From Hymenobacter sp. H14-R3 (GTDB lineage: Bacteria > Bacteroidota > Bacteroidia > Cytophagales > Hymenobacteraceae), in NCBI RefSeq assembly GCF_030063445.1, contig NZ_JASITD010000010.1:1-64000 (forward strand): a stretch of DNA of 64,000 bases, written 5' to 3'. A program made the translations under genes and the position numbers. Numbering within the stretch: the first letter of the stretch is position 1; the number at the start of each line of letters is the position of its first letter. This document shows positions 46,888 to 57,400 of this stretch, one piece after another. The notes beneath the pieces were generated by a model. It was not told the origin of the DNA and did no database searches. It was given only the letters and a program-made list of their open reading frames with translations.

Positions 46888-47472
46888 CTATTTATTAGCC
46901 GTAGCGACTGCTACCTGCTCAGCTTGCTTCACGTAGCGCTGCAGGTGAATGACGAGCGCCTCAAACACATCGGTGAGGCGCAGGCGCAGCCAGGGGTACA
47001 GCGGGTTAGGTATGCGCACGGCACCGGCATCGACCTGGCGGGCCAGCAGCAGCAGGCGCAGCAGCTCATCGAGCTGGCGGTTGAACGACTCGACGACCGT
47101 GCCGGTGAGGCGGGTGCCGGTGGGCGCGTACTGCTTGGGGCGGCGCAACAGGTTGTCGCCCAAGCCGTTGCGGTCTTGCGTGGTGGAGGTGAAGTAGCGG
47201 CCAAGCCAGCCGCTGCGCACCTGCGCGCCGGCCGTAGAGCCACTGGCCTGGGCCAGCCGCAGGCGCGCCTTGAGGTTGGGCAGGTAGTAGCCACCCACTA
47301 GGTTGAGGTGTTCCAGGCACTGGGCGGCGCTCCACTTATCGTAGCCGGGGCGGCGGTTGAGCTGCTCCGAGGTGAGGGGGCGCAGGCGCTGGTGCGAGAG
47401 CACGCGCAGGGCCAGCACCTTGTTGGTGAGTTGGTCGAAAAACTCGGTTGTATCGCGTGCGGAAGCACTCAT
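46888..47472 (-). CDS. DinB-family protein
   Basis: A 194-residue four-helix bundle. FFDQLTNKVLALRVLSHQRLRPLTSEQLNRRPGYDKWSAAQCLEHL is the DinB/YfiT-like start (DKWSAAQCLEHL with the metal-binding His), and a second His lies in ALVIHLQRY near the C-terminus. Members include thiol transferases acting with bacillithiol, but many are of unknown activity. ATG 47472 is chosen because the fold begins there; an upstream frame extends to 47601 antisense to the next gene. Confidence 0.85.
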   Translation of the reverse strand: MSASARDTTEFFDQLTNKVLALRVLSHQRLRPLTSEQLNRRPGYDKWSAAQCLEHLNLVGGYYLPNLKARLRLAQASGSTAGAQVRSGWLGRYFTSTTQDRNGLGDNLLRRPKQYAPTGTRLTGTVVESFNRQLDELLRLLLLARQVDAGAVRIPNPLYPWLRLRLTDVFEALVIHLQRYVKQAEQVAVATANK

Positions 47473-47571
47473 ATGCGGAGGAATGCCGGGCAAGGCGCTG
47501 CGTTTAAGTTGTAATATTACGGCGTAGGCCGGATTAGTACTACCTGCCTCCATGCCTTTTCCCGTTGGCTT

Positions 47572-48567
47572 ATGCATAAACCCGCTTCTCTTCTCCGTCA
47601 CTTCTGCTGTCTGCTTGGCTTGTTGCTAGGAGTGGCAGGCAGAGTGGCGGCCCAGGCCGTGCCCAACCCAGGCGAGAAAATAGAAAGCCTGGTCACCTTT
47701 GGCGCGCAGGCCCCCATCACCAGCGGCGACGACGATTTTACCCAAACCTTCTTCTTTCTAGTGCCCGCCACCGAGCGGCGGCCCCTCTACATCCGGGTGT
47801 TTGACCCCGATTGCGGAGGGCAGCTCGATGCCAAGGTGGGCCAGTTTAATACCCGCACCGAGTTCAGCCTCTACGGCGGGCCGGGCACGCACTCGGCCAA
47901 AGGCGCTACCGACCCGCGGCCGGTCAGCCCCGCCGCGCCGCCCACCGGCCGCCTGCTCAAGCAGCAGGTTTTTGGCGAAGACCCAGCCTACGATGGCAAG
48001 TATTTCAACTTCGGCCCCCTCAACCCGCTGGAGGGCGAGCTGGTAGGCCAGTTTCAGGGCTACGTATATAAGGTAGTGGTGCGCGGGCTGAGCGGCAACG
48101 ACGGCAACCTCTATCGCTTCTTCCTCAGCAGCAGCCCCACCGAAAACGTGCCTATTCCGGGGGGCAACGCCTTCACCTACGAGTACTGCTTTCGCATTCC
48201 GGCGGCGGCCCCTGGCCGGGCCGTTACGCTGCACCTCTACCCCTTTGCTAATGAAGGAGTTGTCAGTATCAAGCAGAGCAATTTCGACATGGATAACTCG
48301 GCCAAGCTCACCGTATTCAGCATAGCAAAAAACGGCCACGCGGCCCCCGTGAGCGGCGATGGGCAGTGGACGAGCAGCATCCTGCCCATCGACACCAAGG
48401 AGCACGGCTTGTCACTGGATTTTCGGCTGGTAAGTACCGCGCCCATCTTCAACGACGTGGTGTTCTACGTAACCGACCAGTACGACACGGCGCTGCCCTT
48501 CTTTGCCGTGCCCCTGGGCGGCCCGCCGCGCTATAAGTACGATATCGACATGAAAGTGCATCGGTAA
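47572..48567 (+). CDS. Uncharacterised secreted protein (331 aa)
   Basis: A signal peptide (residues 1-27, ending RVAAQ) is followed by a beta-rich protein with two conserved-looking themes: FFFLVPATERRPLYIRVFDPD and FNDVVFYVTDQYDTALPFFAVP. It has three Cys, no sorting domain and no known motif. It is probably periplasmic or released. I cannot assign a family. Convergent with the disordered-protein gene. Confidence 0.65.
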   Translation: MHKPASLLRHFCCLLGLLLGVAGRVAAQAVPNPGEKIESLVTFGAQAPITSGDDDFTQTFFFLVPATERRPLYIRVFDPDCGGQLDAKVGQFNTRTEFSLYGGPGTHSAKGATDPRPVSPAAPPTGRLLKQQVFGEDPAYDGKYFNFGPLNPLEGELVGQFQGYVYKVVVRGLSGNDGNLYRFFLSSSPTENVPIPGGNAFTYEYCFRIPAAAPGRAVTLHLYPFANEGVVSIKQSNFDMDNSAKLTVFSIAKNGHAAPVSGDGQWTSSILPIDTKEHGLSLDFRLVSTAPIFNDVVFYVTDQYDTALPFFAVPLGGPPRYKYDIDMKVHR

Positions 48568-48571
48568 AGGG

Positions 48572-48666
48572 GTAGTTGAGTAAATGAGTAAGGGGTGCAG
48601 GAGTGCTGTTGTTCATTGAATCAGCACGACATTACTCCTGCACCCCTTACTCATTTACTCAACTAC
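48572..48666. terminator. Perfect 33-bp inverted repeat at convergent junction
   Basis: Arms 48572-48604 and 48634-48666 are exact complements (outer end GTAGTTGAGTAAATGAGTAA). It lies 5 bp from each coding end. Confidence 0.9.
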
Positions 48667-48671
48667 GCCAT

Positions 48672-50189
48672 TTACTGATTGTCCCGCCCGGCGTTGCGGC
48701 GCGGGGCGGTATCGTCGGCATCCTGGGGCTTGTCGCCGTCGGCAGGCCGGAAATCGTCGCGCTTGTCCTGGCCGTAGTTCTGGGCTTTGTCCTGGCTGGT
48801 AAAGTTGTCGTATTCCGGGCCGCGGGCGCCGGGGTTCTCATCGTCGTAGGAGCCGCCCTTCGAGCCGTGGCCCTGGCTGACGTCGCCCTCCTTGGAGCCC
48901 GCCGGGCCAAAGCCGTTGCGCGAGTCGCCGGTATTGGGGTTGCCCGCCGGGGCTTCCTCGCTGCGGCCGTGGCCATAGCCGTAGCCGGGCGCTTGCATAG
49001 TATCGGGCGAGTTGACGGGGGCGGGGGCACCCTGGCCGGCGGGGGCGTTGCCGCCCGGCTGCTGGTCGTGGCTGCGGCCGCCCTGGGTGCCCTGGTTGTC
49101 GTAGCCCCCGCGCGACGAGCGCTCATCCGCTGCCTCGCCGTGGCCGTTGGGGCCCATCGCAAGGTGGTTGGCCGTAGCGCCGGCCGGCAGGCCTACCCCC
49201 GAGGTATGGCCGTAGTCGGCCGCGTAGGCACTGCCGACGGTGGGCGAACCATTATCGTTCTGAAAGGCGGCCGTGGCACCTTCTTTACTGGGTAGGTTAC
49301 GGTTGTCCTGCACGTTGCCGCGGCCATCGGTCTGGCGGTCAGCTATGTTATCGCCAAACGATGCGGTGGGCACGGGGGGCGTGTCGCGCACGGCGTGGCC
49401 CTGCTCGGCGGGGTTGCGGTCCTGTCCATCGTAGTCGCGGTAGGCGTTGTGCTGGAGGCCGGGCCGCGACGCGCCCTCGCCGTAATACTTTTCTTCAGTG
49501 GCCTCGGCGGCGGGGTGCTCGGCGGCCGTGTTCACCTCGCGAAACTGGTTGCCGTAGCCGCCGTGGGTAGCGCCCAGGGTACCCTGCTCGCCAAACTCGC
49601 CCCGGTTGGCATCGGCGCGCTGGTTATCGGCGCGGGTAAGGTCTCGGAAGCTGCCCTGCACGTCGTTGCCAAAGTTGCCGCCGTACACGTTGGGCTGGGC
49701 TGCGTTGTTGGCGGGGGCTGATACGTCGGCGGGGCTGGCCTCGCGGTTTTCCTGCTCGCCACCTTCCTCCACGGCTCCCTCGCCGGCGGCCATCTCGCTG
49801 TCAACCAGCTCTTTGGTAGAAGGCGGCGCAGTGTTGTCGGGGCTGGGGGCGGGGGCGGGCGGGGTGGTTTTATCGGCTAGCTGGTGCAGGTTTTGGGCAT
49901 CGCCGGTGGGCTGGGGTTGCACATCGGCGGGGTTGGCTTCGCGGTTTTCCTGCTTGCCGCCTTCCTCCACGGCTCCCTGGCCAGCGGCCATTTCGCTGTC
50001 GAACAGCTCTTTGCTGGAAAGCGAAGGAGTGGGAGTCGCCTCGCCCGACTGCATAGCCGGCGTGGCTGGCTGGAGCGAGCTGTTGGCGTTGGTGTTTTGG
50101 GCGTCGGCTCCCATTTTGGCGGTTTCGTTGGCTGGCTGGCTGGGGCGGTTGCCGGCAATATCGTTGGGCTGGTCGTTGAGAGTTGGCAT
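48672..50189 (-). CDS. Intrinsically disordered Gly/Asn/Asp-rich protein with internal duplication (505 aa)
   Basis: No known family. The protein has no Cys or Trp, no signal peptide or membrane segment, and is very rich in Gly, Ala, Asn, Asp, Gln and Pro, so it should be largely unfolded in the cytoplasm. Residues 59-90 and 125-156 are near-identical copies of SKEL-DSEMAAG-GAVEEGG-QENREA-PADV, 66 residues apart. The remainder has many Gly-Tyr-Gly and Asp-Asn segments. Such proteins often protect against drying or form condensates, but that is conjecture. It has its own promoter region divergent from the amidase gene. Confidence 0.72.
   Translation of the reverse strand: MPTLNDQPNDIAGNRPSQPANETAKMGADAQNTNANSSLQPATPAMQSGEATPTPSLSSKELFDSEMAAGQGAVEEGGKQENREANPADVQPQPTGDAQNLHQLADKTTPPAPAPSPDNTAPPSTKELVDSEMAAGEGAVEEGGEQENREASPADVSAPANNAAQPNVYGGNFGNDVQGSFRDLTRADNQRADANRGEFGEQGTLGATHGGYGNQFREVNTAAEHPAAEATEEKYYGEGASRPGLQHNAYRDYDGQDRNPAEQGHAVRDTPPVPTASFGDNIADRQTDGRGNVQDNRNLPSKEGATAAFQNDNGSPTVGSAYAADYGHTSGVGLPAGATANHLAMGPNGHGEAADERSSRGGYDNQGTQGGRSHDQQPGGNAPAGQGAPAPVNSPDTMQAPGYGYGHGRSEEAPAGNPNTGDSRNGFGPAGSKEGDVSQGHGSKGGSYDDENPGARGPEYDNFTSQDKAQNYGQDKRDDFRPADGDKPQDADDTAPRRNAGRDNQ
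49722..50015 (-). repeat. Internal direct repeat in disordered-protein gene
   Basis: Two 96-bp units (49920-50015 and 49722-49817) are offset by 198 bp and differ at few positions, encoding the duplicated DSEMAAG-GAVEEGG-QENRE blocks. The high nucleotide identity points to a fairly recent duplication. Confidence 0.8.
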
Positions 50190-50302
50190 GAGTTGACGGG
50201 CTAGGAGAAAGGATGGAGGGTGGGAACGGAAAAGGATTACCGCTTAGCTATACGCCCCGGCGCGGCTGGTGTTCGGCTGGCCTTGCTGCGGGTAGCCGGG
50301 CT

Positions 50303-50310
50303 TACATTTG
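50303..50310 (+). promoter_or_regulatory. -7 element of the amidase gene
   Basis: TACATTTG matches the consensus; 42 nt separate it from the ATG at 50353. Confidence 0.6.
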
Positions 50311-50352
50311 GTGGCCCCCTGGTCGGGGTCACTTTCCCACGTTTTCACCGCT

Positions 50353-51987
50353 ATGATGCAACGCCGCCAATTTCTTCAGCAGAGCACGCAGGCCGCGCTA
50401 GCTTCCGCACTCCTGCCACTAGCTGCCACCGCCGCCACCTTGCCCGATGCGGCGCTGGCTGAACTGCCCTCCAACGCAATATTTGATAAAGAGGTAGATG
50501 TTATTGAATTAACAATCAATGACTTGCAAAAGATGCTGCAAGACGGCCTCACTAGCCGCCGCCTGTGCCAAGCCTACCTCAGCCGCATTGCGGCCATCGA
50601 CAAGGCCGGCCCTGGCCTGAACGCTATTATCGAGCTGAACCCCGACGCCTTGCGCATCGCCGACGACCTCGACAAAGAGCGCAAGGCCGGCAAGCTGCGC
50701 GGTCCGCTGCACGGCATCCCGGTATTGATAAAGGACAATATCGACACCGGCGACCAGATGCAGACCACCGCCGGCGCGCTGGCCATGGCCGGCCACCACG
50801 CCGCCCAAGATGCGCACGTGGCCAAGCAGCTGCGAGCGGCTGGGGCTATCATTCTGGGTAAAACCAACTTAAGCGAGTGGGCCAACTTCCGCTCGACGCA
50901 TTCGGTGAGCGGCTGGAGCAGCCGCGGCGGCCAAACCCACAACCCCAACGTGATTGACCGCACGCCCAGCGGCAGCAGCGCCGGCTCGGGCGCGGCGGCT
51001 TCGGCCAGCCTGTGCGCCGTGGCGGTGGGCACCGAAACCAACGGCTCCATCGTGTCGCCCAGCTCGTGCAACGGCTTGGTGGGCCTCAAGCCCACCGTGG
51101 GGCTGGTGAGCCGCACGGGCATCATTCCCATTTCGGCCACCCAGGATACGGCCGGCCCCATGGCCCGCAGCGTGCGCGATGCGGCCATTTTGCTGGGCGC
51201 GCTGGCCGGCCCCGACCCCGCTGATGCCGTCACGGTTTCGGCCCGCAACCCGGCCAAAGCCGCCGACTACACCCGCCTGCTGCGCCCCGACGCCCTGAAG
51301 GGCCAGAAGCTAGGCGTAGAAAAAAGCCACCTTGCCAGCCAAACCGCCGGCGGCGAGCTGCTACGCCAGGCGGTGGCCGCCCTCAAAGCCCAGGGTGCCA
51401 CGGTAGTAGAAGTAGATGTGCGCACCCCCACCCAGCCCATCGGCGAGGCCGAGTTCGACGTGCTGCTCTATGAGTTTAAAGACGGCGTGAACAAGTACCT
51501 GGCCGGCACCAAGGCCCCGGTCAAAACCCTGGCCGACGTTATCGCCTTCAACAAGGCCAACGCCGCCAAGGCGATGCCCTACTTCCAGCAGGAAATATTG
51601 GAGCAGGCCGAAAAAACCGACGGCCTTACCAGCGACAAATACAAAACTGCTCTGCGTAAAGTGGTCGATATCTCCCGCGCCGCCCTCGACGCGGCCCTGA
51701 AAAGCAACGGCGGCCTGGCTGCCGTGGTCGGCATCACCACCGGCCCGGCCGCTTGCATCGACCTCGTGAATGGCGAATATGGCACCGGCCCCGGCTATGC
51801 GGGCGCGGCGGCCATGGCTGGCTACCCGCACCTCACGCTGCCCATGGGCTACGTGCACGGCCTGCCCATCGGTATTTCGTTCGTGGGCGCGCCGTATAAG
51901 GAAGCGGAACTGCTGGCGCTGGGCTACGCGTATGAGCAGGCCACCAAGCACCGCCGCGCGCCCGAGTACAAGGCGGTAGTGGGCTAG
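50353..51987 (+). CDS. Amidase-signature hydrolase, Tat-exported
   Basis: A 544-residue amidase. The N-terminus MMQRRQFLQQSTQAALASALL carries a twin-arginine (RRQFL) signal, so it is exported folded. The amidase-signature Ser-cisSer-Lys triad is K127 (VLIKDNID), S208 (PSGSSAGSG) and the nucleophile S232 (TETNGSIVSP). It hydrolyses amide bonds of an unknown small substrate. ATG 50353 or 50356 begins the signal; the longer frame to 50308 is unlikely. Confidence 0.92.
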   Translation: MMQRRQFLQQSTQAALASALLPLAATAATLPDAALAELPSNAIFDKEVDVIELTINDLQKMLQDGLTSRRLCQAYLSRIAAIDKAGPGLNAIIELNPDALRIADDLDKERKAGKLRGPLHGIPVLIKDNIDTGDQMQTTAGALAMAGHHAAQDAHVAKQLRAAGAIILGKTNLSEWANFRSTHSVSGWSSRGGQTHNPNVIDRTPSGSSAGSGAAASASLCAVAVGTETNGSIVSPSSCNGLVGLKPTVGLVSRTGIIPISATQDTAGPMARSVRDAAILLGALAGPDPADAVTVSARNPAKAADYTRLLRPDALKGQKLGVEKSHLASQTAGGELLRQAVAALKAQGATVVEVDVRTPTQPIGEAEFDVLLYEFKDGVNKYLAGTKAPVKTLADVIAFNKANAAKAMPYFQQEILEQAEKTDGLTSDKYKTALRKVVDISRAALDAALKSNGGLAAVVGITTGPAACIDLVNGEYGTGPGYAGAAAMAGYPHLTLPMGYVHGLPIGISFVGAPYKEAELLALGYAYEQATKHRRAPEYKAVVG

Positions 51988-51993
51988 AAGTAC

Positions 51994-52086
51994 GTAGCGT
52001 AAGCTTCAGCTTGCGAGCGAGCGCAGCGAGCATGCGGGCCTGGGTGACCCTAGCGCCAGCTGCTCGCAAGCTAAAGCTTACGCTAC
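51994..52086. repeat. 25-bp inverted repeat, third GTAGCGTAAGCTT family member
   Basis: Arms 51994-52018 and 52062-52086 pair with one mismatch (GTAGCGTAAGCTT.AGCTTG plus CGAGC). The inner GAGCGCAGCGAGCATGC links it to the element at 14627. It separates the amidase and GlcD-like genes. Confidence 0.88.
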
Positions 52087-52089
52087 CTG

Positions 52090-53499
<1,410 letters not shown>

Positions 53500-53531
53500 G
53501 AGTGAAAAAACGCGGCCGGGGGCCGCTGGGC

Positions 53532-53539
53532 TATATTTG
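53532..53539 (+). promoter_or_regulatory. -7 element of the NlpC/P60 gene
   Basis: TATATTTG ends 6 nt before the ATG, implying a leaderless transcript. Confidence 0.6.
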
Positions 53540-53545
53540 CCAGTA

Positions 53546-54256
53546 ATGCAGTGTGAAAAAACGAAGGTAAGGCCCACAGCGACAGTGCTCACTACGGCGC
53601 GGCGGGTGGGCCCCCGTGGCGGGTGGCGAGGGTATTACGGCCTGGTAATCGTGTTGTTACTGCTCGGCAGCAGCTGCCAGCGCAAGCTCAACCAGCACAA
53701 CGGCCGCTACTACTCGGCCCGCGACATGGCCCGCCTGAAGCACGGCCAGCGCACGGCCCGCCCCAGTGCCCCGCGCACCAAAACCAGAACCACCACCACG
53801 GCCGCCGGCGGCAGCGTAACCACCACCAAAACGGTGGTGAAGCGCCCCTTTCGCACCGGCAACGCCACCGGCACGCTGGCCAGCGTCATCGACAATGCCC
53901 GCGGCTACCAGGGCACGCCCTACCTGTTTGGCGGCACCACGCGCCTGGGCCTGGACTGCTCGGCGCTGCTCCAGTTATCGTTTGCCGAGGCCGGCGTGAC
54001 CATTCCGCGCTCCAGCAACGAGCAGGCCGTATGGGGCCAACCCGTGAAGCCGACCGAGCTGAAGCCCGGCGATTTTCTTTTTTTTGGGGCCTCGCCCGGT
54101 TCGCAGGTCATCACGCACGTGGGCATGGTGACGGTAGTCGATGGCGAGGGCGTCGAGTTCATTCACGCCTCTACTTCGCTGGGCGTCATTGAGAACAGCT
54201 TCGAGGCCGACTATTACCTGAGCCGGTTTATTCGGGCGGTACGGCCCCGTTTGTGA
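53546..54256 (+). CDS. NlpC/P60-family lipoprotein peptidase
   Basis: A 236-residue lipoprotein: a long positively charged N-terminus, hydrophobic run VIVLLLLGSSC with C44 as lipid-anchored residue, a basic Thr/Arg-rich linker and an NlpC/P60 domain (about 110-236) with catalytic C138 (LDCSALLQ), H191 (ITHVGMV) and H207 (FIHAS). It should cleave peptidoglycan stem peptides between D-Glu and meso-DAP. The frame is open upstream to 53414 across the GlcD start, but the promoter and ATG fix the start at 53546. Confidence 0.93.
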   Translation: MQCEKTKVRPTATVLTTARRVGPRGGWRGYYGLVIVLLLLGSSCQRKLNQHNGRYYSARDMARLKHGQRTARPSAPRTKTRTTTTAAGGSVTTTKTVVKRPFRTGNATGTLASVIDNARGYQGTPYLFGGTTRLGLDCSALLQLSFAEAGVTIPRSSNEQAVWGQPVKPTELKPGDFLFFGASPGSQVITHVGMVTVVDGEGVEFIHASTSLGVIENSFEADYYLSRFIRAVRPRL

Positions 54257-54374
54257 AGGCTTAGTGAAAAATAGATGAAGGTTTAATGAGTATTTAGTAA
54301 ACAGTGGAGCTTAGTAAGCAATTAGCCCTTAGATTGTTAACATTGCCGTAATATGGCGGCCTAAAGAGGCGAAG
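54257..54374. other. Intergenic region with no gene, AT-rich
   Basis: About 118 bp of AT-rich sequence that leads into the promoter of the first TonB-dependent receptor; no ORF or hairpin stands out. Confidence 0.5.
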
Positions 54375-54382
54375 TACCTTTG
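54375..54382 (+). promoter_or_regulatory. -7 element of TonB receptor 1
   Basis: TACCTTTG matches the consensus exactly; the ATG at 54425 follows after 42 nt. Confidence 0.7.
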
Positions 54383-54424
54383 CGCGCCTACCCGCTGCGC
54401 TCTTTTTTACTTTTTTCCCTCTTT

Positions 54425-57400
54425 ATGAAAATACTATACTTTCGGCACGCTTTCGTGCTGGCGTTGCTGCTGCTGGTAGCCCAGCTAAGCTGGGGCCAGG
54501 GTGCCACCACGGCCGCTATGAGCGGCACCATCACCGATAGCAAGGGCCAGCCCCTGCCGGGCGCTACCGTGCTGGCGGTGCACACGCCCACCAACACGCA
54601 GTACGGCGTGGGTACCAATACCGAGGGCCGCTTCAGCATCCAGAATATGCGCGTGGGCGGGCCCTACACCATTAAGGTGTCGTTTGTGGGCTACCAGGAT
54701 TTCACCCGCACGGGGGTGAACCTGACGCTGTCCGAAAACTTTCGCCTCGATACCAAGCTGGGGGAGGCCTCGACTCAGCTGACGGAGGTGACGGTAACGG
54801 GCCGCCAGAACTCGGTTATCAACGCCGACCGTACGGGCGCAGCCACTACCATTCAGCGCGCCCAGATTGAGCAGTTGCCCACCATCAACCGCTCGTTTGC
54901 GGACTACACCCGCCTCACGCCCCAGGCCAGCGGCAGCGGCGGCTTCGGGGGCCGCGATGGCCGCGTCAACAACGTAACCATCGACGGCGCGCTCTTCAAC
55001 AATGCCTTCGGCCTGTCGGGCACCATTGGCGGGCAGGCCAACGCCCAGCCGATTTCGCTCGATGCCATCGACCAGATTCAGGTAAGCATCGCGCCCTTCG
55101 ACGTACGCCAGGGCTCGTTTACGGGGGCCAACGTGAATGCCGTGACCCGCTCGGGCACCAACAAGGTATCGGCTTCTGTATATGGCTTTTACCGCGACCA
55201 GAAGTACGTGAGCAAGCAGATTGGCGACGTAAACAACCCGGTGCCTACCTTCAACCTCAAGAACTTCGGCTTCCGCGTGGGCGGCCCCATCATCAAGGAC
55301 AAGCTGTTTTTCTTCCTCAATGCGGAGCGCGAGCTGCGCACCGACCCGCCCTCGGGCAACTACCAGGCCGCTACGGCCGGCAACCCGGCCAACGGGCAGA
55401 CGGTATCGCAGGCCTCGGCCCGGGACCTGGACGCGCTCAGCAGCTTTCTGACGCAGAATTATAACTACAGCCCCGGCGCGTACCAGGGCTACTCGCTGGC
55501 CTCCAACAGCGATAAGATTACGGCCAAGCTCGACTGGAACATCAGCGCCAACCACCGCTTCAACATCAAGTACAACTACCTCAAGTCGTACCGCGACGTG
55601 CCGCCCAGCTCCTCGGGCGCTATCGGCAACAACCGGGCGCAGACGATATACGGCTTGCCCTACGCTGGGGCGTATTACCGCATCAACAACAATCTGAACT
55701 CGATTATCGCGGAGCTGAACAGCTCGTTCGGAACGAAATACTCGAACAACCTGACGGCGGGCTACATCGCTAACCGCGACTTCCGGCAGGCGGTCGGGGG
55801 CGGGGATATTCCGCAGTTTCCGCTGGTGGACATCGGCACTGGTTCGGGCCTGAGCCCCATCACGACGGACGCTAAAACGGGCCAGCCGGTTTATGCGCGG
55901 GTAACGGCTCCGCAAACGCTTACTTCGTTTGGCTATGAGCCGTTCTCGGCCTTCAACATCCTGAACACCGACACCTACCAGATTGGCGACAACTTCACGG
56001 CGTTTTTGGGCAAGCACAACCTCACCGTAGGTACCTACAACGAGCTGTATAAGTTTACCAACGGCTTTGCGCCCCAGTACTACGGTGCGTTCACGTACAA
56101 CTCGTTGCAGGATTTTTACGCTTCGGCCTCCACGGCCACCGCACCCTACGGCTACAACTACACCAGTGGCGGCCAGCCCACACCCCGCACCCAGGCCGAT
56201 GGCCTGCGCCCGGCCCAGCGCTACCAGTTGCGCTACTCGGCCCTGGCCGACGGCTCGTTTCCCTTCGCCGTAACCAACGCCGCCCAGATTGGCCTGTACT
56301 TGCAGGATGAGTGGTCGCCGGCCAGCAACTTCAAGCTGACCTACGGCATCCGGGGCGACTTGCCCATCATTTACTCCACCATTCAGCAAAATACCGCCCT
56401 GGCCAACCTCACTTTCCGGGATGGCATTCAGCTGAACACCAGCCAGACGCCCAAGCGCACGGTGCTGTATTCGCCCCGCGTGGGCTTCAACTGGGATGTG
56501 AACGACGACCGCAAAACGCAGTTGCGCGGCGGCACGGGCATTTTCACCGGCCGCGTGCCCTACGTGTACCTCTCGAACCAAGCCAGCAACAACGGCGTGC
56601 AGTTTGGTACGATTGACTTTCAGGGCAATGCTGCCCTGCCCTATTCTTTTGGTGGCGACCCCAACAAGTACCGCACTCAGCTGGCGGCGGGCGGGGCCAA
56701 TACCCAGTACAACATAGCCGTAACGGACCGTAGCTTCAAATTTCCGCAGGTATGGCGCTCTAACCTGGCCCTAGACCACGAGCTGCCCGGTGGCGTGGTG
56801 GCTACTATCGAAGCCCTGTACTCCAAGGATGTGAACGCGGTTTACTTCCAGAACGTGGATTTGCCCGTAACGACGCAGCGCGCGGCAGGGGCAGATAACC
56901 GTCCGATTTTTTACACCGCCAACGGAACCGGCGGGGTAAACTCATCGCCCTACAACCGCCTCTACGGGCAAACGCCTGCCGGTGTGGCCACTACCGCTAC
57001 GGCCGCCAACCCCGCCATCACCGATGCCATTCTGCTCACCAATACCAACAAAGGATATTCATACAGCCTGACGGCTCAGCTGCAAAAAACCTTCAGCAGT
57101 GGCTTCTATGCCATGGCCGCCTATACTTATTCCGATGCCCGCTCGGTAAACGATGGTGGCACCATTGCGCAGTCGAGCTGGTCGGGCCGCCCCGTTTCGG
57201 GCGACCCCAACGCCAACGTACTCAGCTACTCGCAGTACTTGGTAGCGCACCGCGTAATTGGCTCCGTGTCGTACCGCTTCAACTACCTGGGCCACCTCGG
57301 TACCACGCTCTCCGCTTTCTACAACGGTCAGCCCAACGGCCGCTACTCGTACACCTACGGCGGCGACATGAACGGCGATGGCGTGCAGGGTAACGACCTG

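Noticed and set aside
48603-49295. 230-codon plus-strand frame, Val/Ala/Gly-rich and membrane-like
   Set aside because: It overlaps the convergent hairpin and is antisense to the disordered-protein gene; hydrophobicity is a by-product of the low-complexity complement.
49722-50015. Possible CRISPR-like array because of regularly spaced repeats
   Set aside because: Only two units, both coding in frame, with no spacer pattern or cas genes.
54485-56581. 698-codon open frame on the minus strand
   Set aside because: It lies wholly inside the TonB receptor gene; the Arg/Val/His-rich translation has no domain and is the mirror of GC-rich codon use.
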